A stretch of DNA of 49,190 bases. It comes from Clostridia bacterium (GTDB lineage: Bacteria; Bacillota_A; Clostridia; Christensenellales; Aristaeellaceae). Under the pieces are notes generated by a model. It was not told the origin of the DNA. It saw only the letters and a list, made by a program, of their open reading frames with translations, and ran no database searches. A program made the position numbers and the translations under genes. Below are positions 1 through 6,625 of the stretch, piece after piece. Each line of letters opens with the position of its first letter. The first letter of the stretch is position 1. Location: contig JAFUPT010000137.1 of NCBI GenBank assembly GCA_017481065.1, positions 1 through 49,190 of the forward strand, read 5' to 3'.

Positions 1-1128
1 GTAGGCTTCCTTCTCAATGTCGCCGCCCTTGATAACCTCGATAATCTCCACGCCGAACTTCTTTGCAAATTCCCAGTCGCGCTGGTCATGGGCGGGAACG
101 GCCATGATTGCGCCGGTGCCGTAGCCCATCATTACATAGTCGGAGATGAAGATCGGCACTTCCTTGCCGGTCAGGGGATTGATGCCGTTCAGGCCGTCGA
201 TGCGCAGGCCCGTCTTTTCCTTCACCAGCTGGGTGCGCTCAAACTCGGTCTTCTTGGCGCATTCCTCGCGGTAGGCGATGATTGCGTCCATGTTGGAAAT
301 CTTGCCAGCATACTTGTCGATCATGGGATGCTCGGGAGCCATTACCATGAAGGTCACGCCGAAGAGGGTGTCCGGGCGGGTGGTGTAGATCTGCAGGGTT
401 TCGTCGGTGCCGGTCACCTTGAAGTTCACGAGTGCACCGGTGGACTTGCCGATCCAGTTTACCTGCTGCTGGGCAATGTTTTCGGGATAATCAACGGATT
501 TCAGGCCCTCCAGCAGCTTGTCGGCATACTTGGTGATGCGCAGGTACCACACATCCTTGGGCAGCTGCACAACATCGCCATGGCAGATATCGCATTTGCC
601 GCCCTGGCTGTCCTCGTTGGAGAGAACCACCTTGCAGCTGGGGCAGTAGTTTACCAGGGTCTTGTCGCGGAACACCATGCCGTTTTCAAACAGCTTCAGG
701 AAGATCCACTGGGTCCACTTATAATAGTTGGGATCGGTGGTATCTACTTCGCGGTCATAATCGAAGGAGAAGCCCAGTCTCTTCAGCTGGCTGCGGAAGC
801 GGTCCACATTCTGCTTGGTTACGATGGCGGGATGCACATTGTTCTTGATGGCAAAATTTTCAGTGGGCAGGCCGAAGGCGTCCCAGCCGATGGGGAAGAG
901 CACATTGTAGCCCTCCATGCGGCGCTTGCGGGCGATGATATCCATCGCGGTGTTGGAGCGCGGATGGCCCACATGCAGGCCTGCGCCGGAAGGATAGGGG
1001 AACTCGATCAGGCCGTAGAACTTGGGCTTGGAATAATCGCTGGCGGCGGCGAAGGAATGGTTGTTGTCCCAGTGCAGCTGCCATTTGCCCTCGATCTGGG
1101 CGGGATTGTAGAGGGGAATGTTCTTCAT
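1..1128 (-). CDS. leuS: Leucyl-tRNA synthetase, N-terminal 376 residues (runs off the window)
   Basis: Class I aminoacyl-tRNA synthetase that charges tRNA-Leu with leucine in the cytoplasm. The visible part starts MKNIPLYNPAQIEGKWQ and carries the HIGH-type ATP motif as HVGHP in the context FPYPSGAGLHVGHPRSNT. It also has a zinc-binding CPSC/CDIC pair and the start of the CP1 editing domain (TTRPDTLFG). The ATG at 1126-1128 is preceded by AAAGGAG at a good distance. The C-terminal part, including KMSKS, lies outside the window. The gene is preceded by a sigma-A promoter and a T-box leader with a Leu specifier, so it should be induced when tRNA-Leu is uncharged. Confidence 0.97.
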   Translation of the reverse strand, partial: MKNIPLYNPAQIEGKWQLHWDNNHSFAAASDYSKPKFYGLIEFPYPSGAGLHVGHPRSNTAMDIIARKRRMEGYNVLFPIGWDAFGLPTENFAIKNNVHPAIVTKQNVDRFRSQLKRLGFSFDYDREVDTTDPNYYKWTQWIFLKLFENGMVFRDKTLVNYCPSCKVVLSNEDSQGGKCDICHGDVVQLPKDVWYLRITKYADKLLEGLKSVDYPENIAQQQVNWIGKSTGALVNFKVTGTDETLQIYTTRPDTLFGVTFMVMAPEHPMIDKYAGKISNMDAIIAYREECAKKTEFERTQLVKEKTGLRIDGLNGINPLTGKEVPIFISDYVMMGYGTGAIMAVPAHDQRDWEFAKKFGVEIIEVIKGGDIEKEAY

Positions 1129-1182
1129 GGGGTGACGCTCCTTTGAATTGAAATCTTGTGATGCCTTCTTCCTGAAAAAAAG

Positions 1183-1410
1183 AAAAACCCCCGTCCTCAC
1201 AAAGAGACGGAAGGCAAGCCTTTCGCGGTACCACTCTTATTGATCCGATTATATGAATAATCATCGATCCGCTTGATGCCGGATAACGGCGGCAGCCGCC
1301 CGCTTCACAGCGGGATGCTCCGGAACGAGTTCGGAAATCCTGATCATTGCCTCGCAGCACCCGGCAACTCTCTGGTGATTCAGGTGTTTTCCTACTGCTT
1401 TCCTTCCCAG
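1183..1410 (-). promoter_or_regulatory. T-box leader (Leu) of leuS
   Basis: On the minus strand the region shows a stem I beginning near AGAGAGTTGCC, a specifier loop with GAACTCG (codon CTC, Leu, at 1327-1329), and the conserved T-box AGAGTGGTACCGCG (1224-1237). A terminator follows (CCGTCTC...GGACGG then GGGTTTTT, 1183-1210). Uncharged tRNA-Leu is expected to stabilise the antiterminator. The specifier agrees with the downstream leuS. Confidence 0.93.
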
Positions 1411-1417
1411 CCCTTCC

Positions 1418-1446
1418 ATTATAAGAAAGGAATTTGTGCTTGTCAA
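1418..1446 (-). promoter_or_regulatory. Sigma-A promoter of leuS
   Basis: Perfect consensus on the minus strand: TTGACA (1441-1446), 17-bp spacer, TATAAT (1418-1423). It lies just upstream of the T-box leader. Confidence 0.92.
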
Positions 1447-1447
1447 G

Positions 1448-1487
1448 TTAAAAAGCGAAACAGATGGATAAAACCATCTGCTTCGCT
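1448..1487 (-). terminator. Rho-independent terminator between secG and leuS
   Basis: On the minus strand AGCGAAGCAGATGG, a loop, CCATCTGTTTCGCT, then TTTTT. It is a second terminator after secG and ends two bases before the leuS -35 box, which insulates the leuS promoter. Confidence 0.8.
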
Positions 1488-1539
1488 GCGTCCGGCAGGA
1501 AAGCGGCCCTGCGGCCCCGTTCCCCAAGGCAGGGCGAAG

Positions 1540-1571
1540 AAAAACAGCCGGATTTATTTCCGGCTGTTTTT
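1540..1571 (-). terminator. Terminator of secG
   Basis: Symmetric hairpin AAAAACAGCCGG - 8 nt loop - CCGGCTGTTTTT directly after the secG stop codon. The A- and T-tracts would allow it to work in both directions. Confidence 0.88.
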
Positions 1572-1582
1572 CAATAATCCGC

Positions 1583-2179
1583 TTATTCAGCAGCGGGAGC
1601 CTCGGTGGCCTCAACGGCGGCCTCGGTCTCAGTAGCGGCCTCGGTTTCGGCGGCAGCTTCGGTCTCAGCAGCGGCCTCTTCGGCGCCGTGGGCTTCTTCC
1701 TCGGTGATCACATTGCCTTCGAGATCGGTGATGGTGCCGTCCTCGTTGTGGACGTGGTCATCGTGGGACTCAACGCTCTCCAGTGCTTCCAGGGCTGCGG
1801 CGGCGTCCTCGGCGGTCATGCCGATTTCAGCCAGCTGTTCCTCGGTAGCGGAAGCGAGATCAACGGTGGTGCCGTCGGTCAGGTGGATGTGATCGCCATC
1901 CAGATAGGCCTGGCCGGCCAGCTGGGAATATTCGCTGTTATGGGAAACTACCATGGTGGTGGCGATGGCAAGCACGATGAAAACAACAGCTGCGATCTTG
2001 GTGATCTTGGCCAGCTTGCCGTCGATGCCCTTGGATGCATTCTTGCCCAGGAAGGTTTCTGCGCCGCCTGCGATGGCGCCCAGACCCTGACGCTGGCCCT
2101 GCTGCATCAGAACCACAGCGATAAGTACGATAGAGATCAGAATCAATACGATGTTGAGAATAATGGCCAAAGCGTTCAT
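1583..2179 (-). CDS. secG: Protein translocase subunit SecG with long acidic/His tail
   Basis: Small membrane subunit of the SecYEG export channel. Residues 1-75 are a normal SecG: first membrane helix NALAIILNIVLILISIVLIA, the conserved LMQQGQRQGLGAIAGGAETFLGK type cytoplasmic loop, and a second helix at about 53-72. The protein is 198 residues, far longer than the usual 75-85. The extra 120 residues contain two His clusters (DGDHIHLTDG, SHDDHVHNEDG) followed by an Ala/Glu/Thr-rich low-complexity end. The start at 2177-2179 has AAGGAGGAG upstream, so a 23-residue longer reading was rejected. It is monocistronic, with its own promoter and terminator. The tail is discussed in the findings. Confidence 0.93.
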   Translation of the reverse strand: MNALAIILNIVLILISIVLIAVVLMQQGQRQGLGAIAGGAETFLGKNASKGIDGKLAKITKIAAVVFIVLAIATTMVVSHNSEYSQLAGQAYLDGDHIHLTDGTTVDLASATEEQLAEIGMTAEDAAAALEALESVESHDDHVHNEDGTITDLEGNVITEEEAHGAEEAAAETEAAAETEAATETEAAVEATEAPAAE

Positions 2180-2219
2180 GGAACTCCTCCTTAAGTGTTT
2201 CAACGCAACATACCTGCAT

Positions 2220-2248
2220 ATTATAGCATGCTTTTCCGTAAAACGCAA
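2220..2248 (-). promoter_or_regulatory. Promoter of secG
   Basis: Minus strand TTGCGT (2243-2248), 17-bp spacer, TATAAT (2220-2225). Confidence 0.75.
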
Positions 2249-2294
2249 TAATAAAATCTCAATTTTTCGCAGATTTTCGCAGATTTTCCGCCGG

Positions 2295-2323
2295 TTGACA
2301 GCCCGAAACGGATGTGTTATCCT
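2295..2323 (+). promoter_or_regulatory. Promoter of the ACT-domain gene
   Basis: TTGACA (2295-2300), 17-bp spacer, TATCCT (2318-2323). Two direct CGCAGATTTT copies lie just upstream (about 2269-2288). Confidence 0.72.
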
Positions 2324-2363
2324 GAATTTATCCTAAAATAAACGATGAAACAGGGGTGATGGA

Positions 2364-2729
2364 ATGACCCTCAGGAAAATCCCCGCCGCATTCAGCGTCT
2401 GCAAAATCGCGGATGCAGCGCAGGCGGATTTCAGCCGGGAATACTGCTTTCTCGGAAAGACGGATGAAGAGATCTCCCTCGTGTGCGAAACCGGCGCGGT
2501 TCCGGCGGATACGATTGCCCGGGAGGATGGCTGGCGCGCCTTCTGTATCTGCGGCACGCTGGATTTCTCCCTCGTGGGCATACTCGCAAAAATCTCTGCC
2601 ATCCTCGCCGAGAACCAAATCGGCGTCTTCGCCATCTCCACCTACAACACCGATTATATCCTCACCAAGGAGGAAAACTTCGATCGGGCCCTCACAGTCC
2701 TCGAAAAAGCAGATTATGAAATCATATAA
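2364..2729 (+). CDS. ACT-domain protein, CASTOR-like
   Basis: 121-residue stand-alone protein. The second half reads as an ACT ligand-binding domain, with CGTLDFSLVGILAKISAILAE at about 62-83 and the following strand IGVFAISTYNTDYILT. The first half (MTLRKIPAAFSVCKI) matches the N-terminal part of the small bacterial ACT proteins that resemble two-ACT amino acid sensors. Such proteins are thought to bind amino acids, but the ligand is unknown here. GGGGTGATGG sits just before the ATG. The gene is monocistronic between its own promoter and a strong terminator, and is divergent from secG. Confidence 0.8.
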   Translation: MTLRKIPAAFSVCKIADAAQADFSREYCFLGKTDEEISLVCETGAVPADTIAREDGWRAFCICGTLDFSLVGILAKISAILAENQIGVFAISTYNTDYILTKEENFDRALTVLEKADYEII

Positions 2730-2732
2730 GAT

Positions 2733-2772
2733 AAAGAATCAGGGCCATTCCTGCCGGCCCTGATTCTTTTTG
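2733..2772 (+). terminator. Terminator after the ACT gene
   Basis: AAAGAATCAGGGCC - loop - GGCCCTGATTCTTTTT. The arms are nearly perfect over 14 bp. It lies between convergent genes and is followed directly by a palindromic repeat. Confidence 0.9.
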
Positions 2773-2778
2773 CAGAGA

Positions 2779-2832
2779 GTTCCAGGGGAAATCACTTCCC
2801 TTGGCAGGGGTCCAGGGGACGGGGTTCCCTGG
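2779..2832. repeat. Palindromic intergenic repeat, two units
   Basis: Two palindromes: CCAGGGGAAAT...TTCCCTTGG (2782-2804) and CCAGGGGAC GGG GTTCCCTGG (2812-2832). The second abuts the stop codon of rsmI. The same element recurs near 7842, 15766, 19141 and 24119. Confidence 0.8.
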
Positions 2833-3693
2833 TCATTCCTCCTCAAACATCTCCTGAATTTTCAGCTTCGCCCTGTATACCTCGTTGCGGGGGCAGCCCG
2901 CATCCAGTGCTAGCTGCGCAGCCTCTGCGATGGAGGCATCGTTTTCAATGATGCCGGAAAGCATCAATACCATCGCGCTTACTGCCTGCGCCTTCTCCTC
3001 AAGGGGCGGCAGCATGGAAATATCGCATACGATGCAGTATTCACCCTTTTCCACGCTGGGATTGGCTTCCAGCATGGAAAGCACCTCCGCAGCGCTTCCC
3101 CGGTACATCCGCTCGTAGCGCTTCGTCAGGTCGGAGCACACGCAGAGCATGCAGCCCGGCCAGTCCTCGCTGATCTGCCGCACGAGATCAATGATGCGGT
3201 GCGGCGATTCGTAGAGCACGAACACCGGCACGCCGTTCCGGCGGATGGAATCCATCTTCTCCCGCAGGAATTTCTTTTCCCGGGGCAAAAAGCCGTAGAA
3301 GGCGAATTCCTTCGCGTCAAAGCCCGAGGCCGATAGCGCCGTCACAGTGGCGGAAGGCCCGGAAATCGGCTCCACCGGAATCCCCGCTTCCCAGCATGCC
3401 CGCACCAGCAGGTGTCCAGGGTCGGATATGCCCGGCGTGCCCGCATCGCAGGTGAGCGCCACGGTCAGGTCCTCGGCGAGCATTCTTTCCACAATGCGCG
3501 GCGCCTTCTCCTCCTCGTTGTGGCGGTGGCAGGAGATGGCGGGCTTTTTTATGTCCCAGTGGTTCAGCAGCTTCAGCGTCACCCGGGTGTCCTCCGCAGC
3601 GATCAGGTCTGCGGCCTCGATGGCCTCCTTCATGCGCGGCGTAAGATCATTCAGGTTTCCGATGGGCGTCGCAACGACGTAGAGCTTGGGCAT
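2833..3693 (-). CDS. rsmI: 16S rRNA (cytidine1402-2'-O)-methyltransferase RsmI
   Basis: Ribose methyltransferase for C1402 in helix 44 of 16S rRNA, part of the m4Cm modification at the decoding centre. The 286-residue tetrapyrrole-methylase fold protein has the family signatures: LYVVATPIGNLNDLTPR at the N-terminus, AAEDTRVTLKLLNHW, CDAGTPGISDPG (about 103-114), and SGPSATVTALSASGF. The start ATG (3691-3693) follows the upstream stop directly (TAAATG) with AAGGAGAGG eight bases before it. This implies translational coupling to the rmt gene. It is the last gene of the rsmH-tgt-rmt-rsmI operon. Confidence 0.96.
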   Translation of the reverse strand: MPKLYVVATPIGNLNDLTPRMKEAIEAADLIAAEDTRVTLKLLNHWDIKKPAISCHRHNEEEKAPRIVERMLAEDLTVALTCDAGTPGISDPGHLLVRACWEAGIPVEPISGPSATVTALSASGFDAKEFAFYGFLPREKKFLREKMDSIRRNGVPVFVLYESPHRIIDLVRQISEDWPGCMLCVCSDLTKRYERMYRGSAAEVLSMLEANPSVEKGEYCIVCDISMLPPLEEKAQAVSAMVLMLSGIIENDASIAEAAQLALDAGCPRNEVYRAKLKIQEMFEEE

Positions 3694-4482
3694 TTACAGC
3701 CTCTCCTTCAATATATAGTAAAGTTCATTCTCCGTTATAAACCTATCTGCAACTTCCCGGTTCCCCGGCATGTGCTCCTCCATCCAGCGGGAGTAATTCT
3801 CCTCCATGCCCACGTTGCGCCCGCCGAGGGTGCGGGTGGGGAAGGAGACCACGATGTATTCCGCGTTGATGCGCCGCATCACATCCATGGCAGCGCCGCT
3901 TTTCTGCCTGTCCAGCAGAGGCAGGATTTTGAACAGCAGTGCCATGTCAAAGCGCTGCTTTGGTATGGCGCTTTCACAAAGCAGATCGGCGCATATTGCG
4001 CTGACCGGCGCTCCGGCCACCTTGCCAAAGGCGTTCAGCGTGTCCACAGCCTGGCCGGATATATCCGTTCCGACCACGTTTATGCCCCGTGCCGCCAGGT
4101 AGATGGGATTGAGCCCGCAGGCAAGGTCCAGCACGGAGGCGGGCCTGCCGGCGATTTCAAAGATGGAAGCATAGGTTTCATCCATTCGGGAAATGGGCAG
4201 GCGCTCCCGGGTGGAGGCGTGGCGCTCCAGCATGTGTTGAAGGTCTGCATCCTGCCGTCCGCCGGTGAGCCAGCTCTGCATGTCCACGCAGCAGCGGCCC
4301 GCCTCCTCGCGGGTCAGAAACGCGCCGGTGATGCCGTGCAGCTGTTCGCGCGCGGCCTTTTCGGCATCCTTGGGCTTTTTGTACTTGACCAGACATTCAT
4401 TGAAGATGCGCCGCACCGTGTCCGGACAGATATCCTGGTATTTCTTGGAGTGGAGCAGTTTGTCCAGCAGTTGTTCACTCAT
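3694..4482 (-). CDS. ArmA/RmtB-family 16S rRNA (guanine1405-N7)-methyltransferase homologue
   Basis: Predicted SAM-dependent methyltransferase of the family that makes m7G1405 in helix 44 of 16S rRNA and blocks 4,6-disubstituted deoxystreptamine aminoglycosides. At 262 residues it is close in length to RmtB and ArmA (about 250-257). Blocks I recognise from that family are SKKYQDICPDTVRRI (12-26), the REQLHGITGAF helix (45-55), HASTRERL (88-95), SAM motif I SVLDLACGLNPI (116-127), FDMALLFKILPLL (178-190), FPTRTLGGRNVGMEENY (214-230) and a C-terminal ENELYYIL. The match runs over the whole length, so this is not just a generic Rossmann methyltransferase. It overlaps tgt by 8 bp, and its stop codon touches the rsmI start. 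No mobile element or aminoglycoside biosynthesis gene is nearby. Activity and target base are inferred from the family, not shown. Confidence 0.88.
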   Translation of the reverse strand: MSEQLLDKLLHSKKYQDICPDTVRRIFNECLVKYKKPKDAEKAAREQLHGITGAFLTREEAGRCCVDMQSWLTGGRQDADLQHMLERHASTRERLPISRMDETYASIFEIAGRPASVLDLACGLNPIYLAARGINVVGTDISGQAVDTLNAFGKVAGAPVSAICADLLCESAIPKQRFDMALLFKILPLLDRQKSGAAMDVMRRINAEYIVVSFPTRTLGGRNVGMEENYSRWMEEHMPGNREVADRFITENELYYILKERL

Positions 4483-5569
4483 CTCTCAGCAACTCCATTA
4501 CCCTTCCGTAGAAGCGCAGGTTGTGGGCCGTCGCCAGGCGCATCGCGCTGGGATCGTTCACCTTGAACAGGTGGTGCAGGTATGCCCGGGAATGGTTTCG
4601 GCAGAGCTCGCAATCGCAGTTTTCATCCACGGGCTTGCCGTCGCGGGCGTGCTTGTCGTCCATGGCGTAGTGGAAGCGGTAAAATTTCCCGTCCGGACGG
4701 CGCACGCCGTCGCTGGTTTCGCAGCCCTCGGCGAATACATAGAGCCGCTGGTGCCGGGCTTCCCGGGTGGGAATCACGCAGTCAAACAGGGAATAGCCCA
4801 TCTGAACGCACTGCACAATCTCCTCCGGCCTGCCCAGGCCCATGGCGTATTTGATCTTGCTGTCGGGCATGGCGTCCGCCGCCATTTTCAGTACGTCCGG
4901 CCGCAGCTCGCCGTTGGAGCCCAGCGGCCAGCCGCCGAAGCCGTAGCCATCAAAGCCGATCTCCTCCAGCCTGCGGCCGCACTCCATGCGCAGCTCCGGA
5001 TCGCTGCCGCCCTGCACGATGCCGAACAGCAGCGGCTTTTTGCCGGATTTCGATTGCTTCGCCAGCTTGTCAAATTCCTCCTTGCAGCGCCTGCCCCACT
5101 TTACGGTGAGCTCCACGCTGCGCCGCTGCACATCCTCCGGGTCCTCTGGGTGGGTGCACATATCCAGCGCCATCATGATGTCGCTGCCATACTGGAACTG
5201 CACCTGTATGCATTTTTCCGGGGTAAAGCTCAGCTTTTCCTTGCCGCGGTCCGGGCGGAATATGATCTCCTTGTCCCGAATCTCGCCGTATTCGCTGTTT
5301 TCCCGAATCAGGGAATAGAGCTGGAAGCCGCCGGAATCGGTCAAAATCACACCCTTGTACCCGGTGAAGCCGTGCAGCCCGCCGAGGGACTTGACCAGCT
5401 TTGCGCCGGGCTTGGTCATCAGGTGGTAGCTGTTCATCTCGCAACCATGGAGCTGCGCGCGGTACACGTCGTCAAACGTACCGGCCCGGATCGCGCCGTA
5501 GGTGGCGTCCGGGAAGAAGGCGGGCAGCGGAACCCGGCCGGATGCGGTGTCCAAATACTTCATCTTCAT
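4475..5569 (-). CDS. tgt: Divergent tRNA-guanine transglycosylase family protein
   Basis: Member of the Tgt family, which exchanges G34 of tRNA for a 7-deazaguanine base in queuosine synthesis. Seen in the 364-residue product: general acid/base motif TDSGGFQLYS (77-86, Asp78), the substrate Asp in MMALDMC (132-138), the covalent nucleophile in FDCVIPTR (Asp263), and zinc ligands CDCELC (318-323) with His332/333. Two parts differ from standard Tgt. The N-terminus reads LPAFFPDATYGAIRAG where TPVFMPVGT is usual, and the GGLAVGE loop that holds the base is replaced by GGWPLGSNGE (212-221). The product may therefore be a paralogue with another base or RNA substrate. It starts inside the rsmH stop (ATGA overlap). 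No other queuosine genes are in the window. Confidence 0.85.
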   Translation of the reverse strand: MKMKYLDTASGRVPLPAFFPDATYGAIRAGTFDDVYRAQLHGCEMNSYHLMTKPGAKLVKSLGGLHGFTGYKGVILTDSGGFQLYSLIRENSEYGEIRDKEIIFRPDRGKEKLSFTPEKCIQVQFQYGSDIMMALDMCTHPEDPEDVQRRSVELTVKWGRRCKEEFDKLAKQSKSGKKPLLFGIVQGGSDPELRMECGRRLEEIGFDGYGFGGWPLGSNGELRPDVLKMAADAMPDSKIKYAMGLGRPEEIVQCVQMGYSLFDCVIPTREARHQRLYVFAEGCETSDGVRRPDGKFYRFHYAMDDKHARDGKPVDENCDCELCRNHSRAYLHHLFKVNDPSAMRLATAHNLRFYGRVMELLRDE

Positions 5570-6507
5570 ATCTTTTCTGCGATGCGCAGGCTTGCGCTGC
5601 GGGATCGCGGGTTCATTTCAAGTTCTTCCTCAGACGCCGTGATGGGCTTGCGGCTCACCAGCTTCACCACCGGCTTTTTCCCGCATACGCACACCGGCAT
5701 GTTCTTCGGGCAGGTGCAGGGATCGGCCAGATCGCGGAAGCAGTTCTTCACGATTCTGTCCTCCAGAGAATGGAAGGTGATGATGGCGATGCGCCCGCCG
5801 GGATTCAGCAGGTCCACAAGCTCGCGCACCGCAGGCTCCAGCGGGTCAAGCTCATCGTTTACCGCGATGCGCAGGGCCTGGAAGCTCCGCCGCGCGGGGT
5901 GGGAGCCGTCCTTCGAGCGGAATTTCTTCGGAATCGCCGCGTCGATGATGGAAACCAGCTCCTTCGTGGTCTCGATCGGCGCATTTTTCCTCCGGTCGCA
6001 GATCACGCGGGCGATCTGGCGCGCCCACTTCTCCTCGCCGTAGTCCCGCAGGATGCGGTTCAGCTCGTCCTCGCTCCAGGTATTTATGATCTCCCGGGCG
6101 GAGAGAGCCTGGCTCTGGTCCATGCGCATGTCCAGCGGCGCCTCGTCGTGGTAGGAAAAGCCCCTCTCGCGCACGTCCAGCTGGTGGCTCGATACGCCCA
6201 GATCCGCCAGCACGCCGTCGATCTTTTTCACGCCGGCTTCATGAAGCAGCTGCCGCGCATCGTGGAAGTTGCCCCGGAGCGCGCGGAAGCTGGCCTTCGG
6301 GTTCAGGCCCTCCATGCGGGCGGTGGCTGCCGCGATGGCGTCCGCGTCCCGGTCGATGCCGAAGAGCCTGCCGCCATCCAGCCGCTTGAAAATTTCCGAG
6401 GAGTGGCCCGCGCCGCCGAGGGTGCAGTCCAGGTAGGTGCCGTCCGGCTTGATGTCCAGCGCGTCCAGGCATTCGTTCAGCAGAACGGAGATGTGGTGGA
6501 AATTCAT
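5566..6507 (-). CDS. rsmH: 16S rRNA (cytosine1402-N4)-methyltransferase RsmH
   Basis: Adds the N4 methyl of m4Cm1402 in helix 44 of 16S rRNA. The 313-residue protein starts MNFHHISVLLNECLDAL and shows the SAM site YLDCTLGGAGHSSEIF (about 26-41), LADLGVSSHQLD, ERGFSYHDEAPLDMRMD, and the C-terminal IITFHSLEDRIVKN motif, all typical of RsmH. An upstream ATG would add 13 unrelated residues, and AAAGGGG favours the start used here. It is the first gene of a coupled operon. RsmH is usually found in the division and cell-wall cluster after mraZ, so this placement is uncommon. I see no convincing promoter directly upstream, so read-through from trpS is possible. Confidence 0.97.
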   Translation of the reverse strand: MNFHHISVLLNECLDALDIKPDGTYLDCTLGGAGHSSEIFKRLDGGRLFGIDRDADAIAAATARMEGLNPKASFRALRGNFHDARQLLHEAGVKKIDGVLADLGVSSHQLDVRERGFSYHDEAPLDMRMDQSQALSAREIINTWSEDELNRILRDYGEEKWARQIARVICDRRKNAPIETTKELVSIIDAAIPKKFRSKDGSHPARRSFQALRIAVNDELDPLEPAVRELVDLLNPGGRIAIITFHSLEDRIVKNCFRDLADPCTCPKNMPVCVCGKKPVVKLVSRKPITASEEELEMNPRSRSASLRIAEKI

Positions 6508-6570
6508 AACTCTACCCCTTTGTGCCCCTGTGCAGCAGGGGTGCAAATTCTGGTCTTTCCGGGTGGGGCA

Positions 6571-6610
6571 CGGGGAGGGCCTCTTTTTTTCTAAAAAGAG
6601 GCCCTCCCCG
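6571..6610. repeat. Long perfect inverted repeat between trpS and rsmH
   Basis: CGGGGAGGGCCTCTTTTT - short loop - AAAAGAGGCCCTCCCCG, about 17 bp per arm. A T-tract after the stem is missing on both strands, so it is either an atypical terminator for trpS or a mobile palindromic repeat. A smaller hairpin (GCCCCTG/CAGGGG, 6524-6543) follows it. Confidence 0.65.
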
Positions 6611-6625
6611 CCAATTCTCGCGTTA

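Noticed and set aside
1605..1892. A Ser/Ala repeat protein on the plus strand.
   Set aside because: It is the complement of the Ala/Glu/Thr-rich tail of SecG, whose N-terminus is unmistakable.
3694..4482. Recent plasmid or transposon transfer of the rmt-like gene.
   Set aside because: Its base composition and codon use look like the neighbours, it is tightly overlapped by tgt and abuts rsmI, and there are no insertion sequences or integrase genes nearby.
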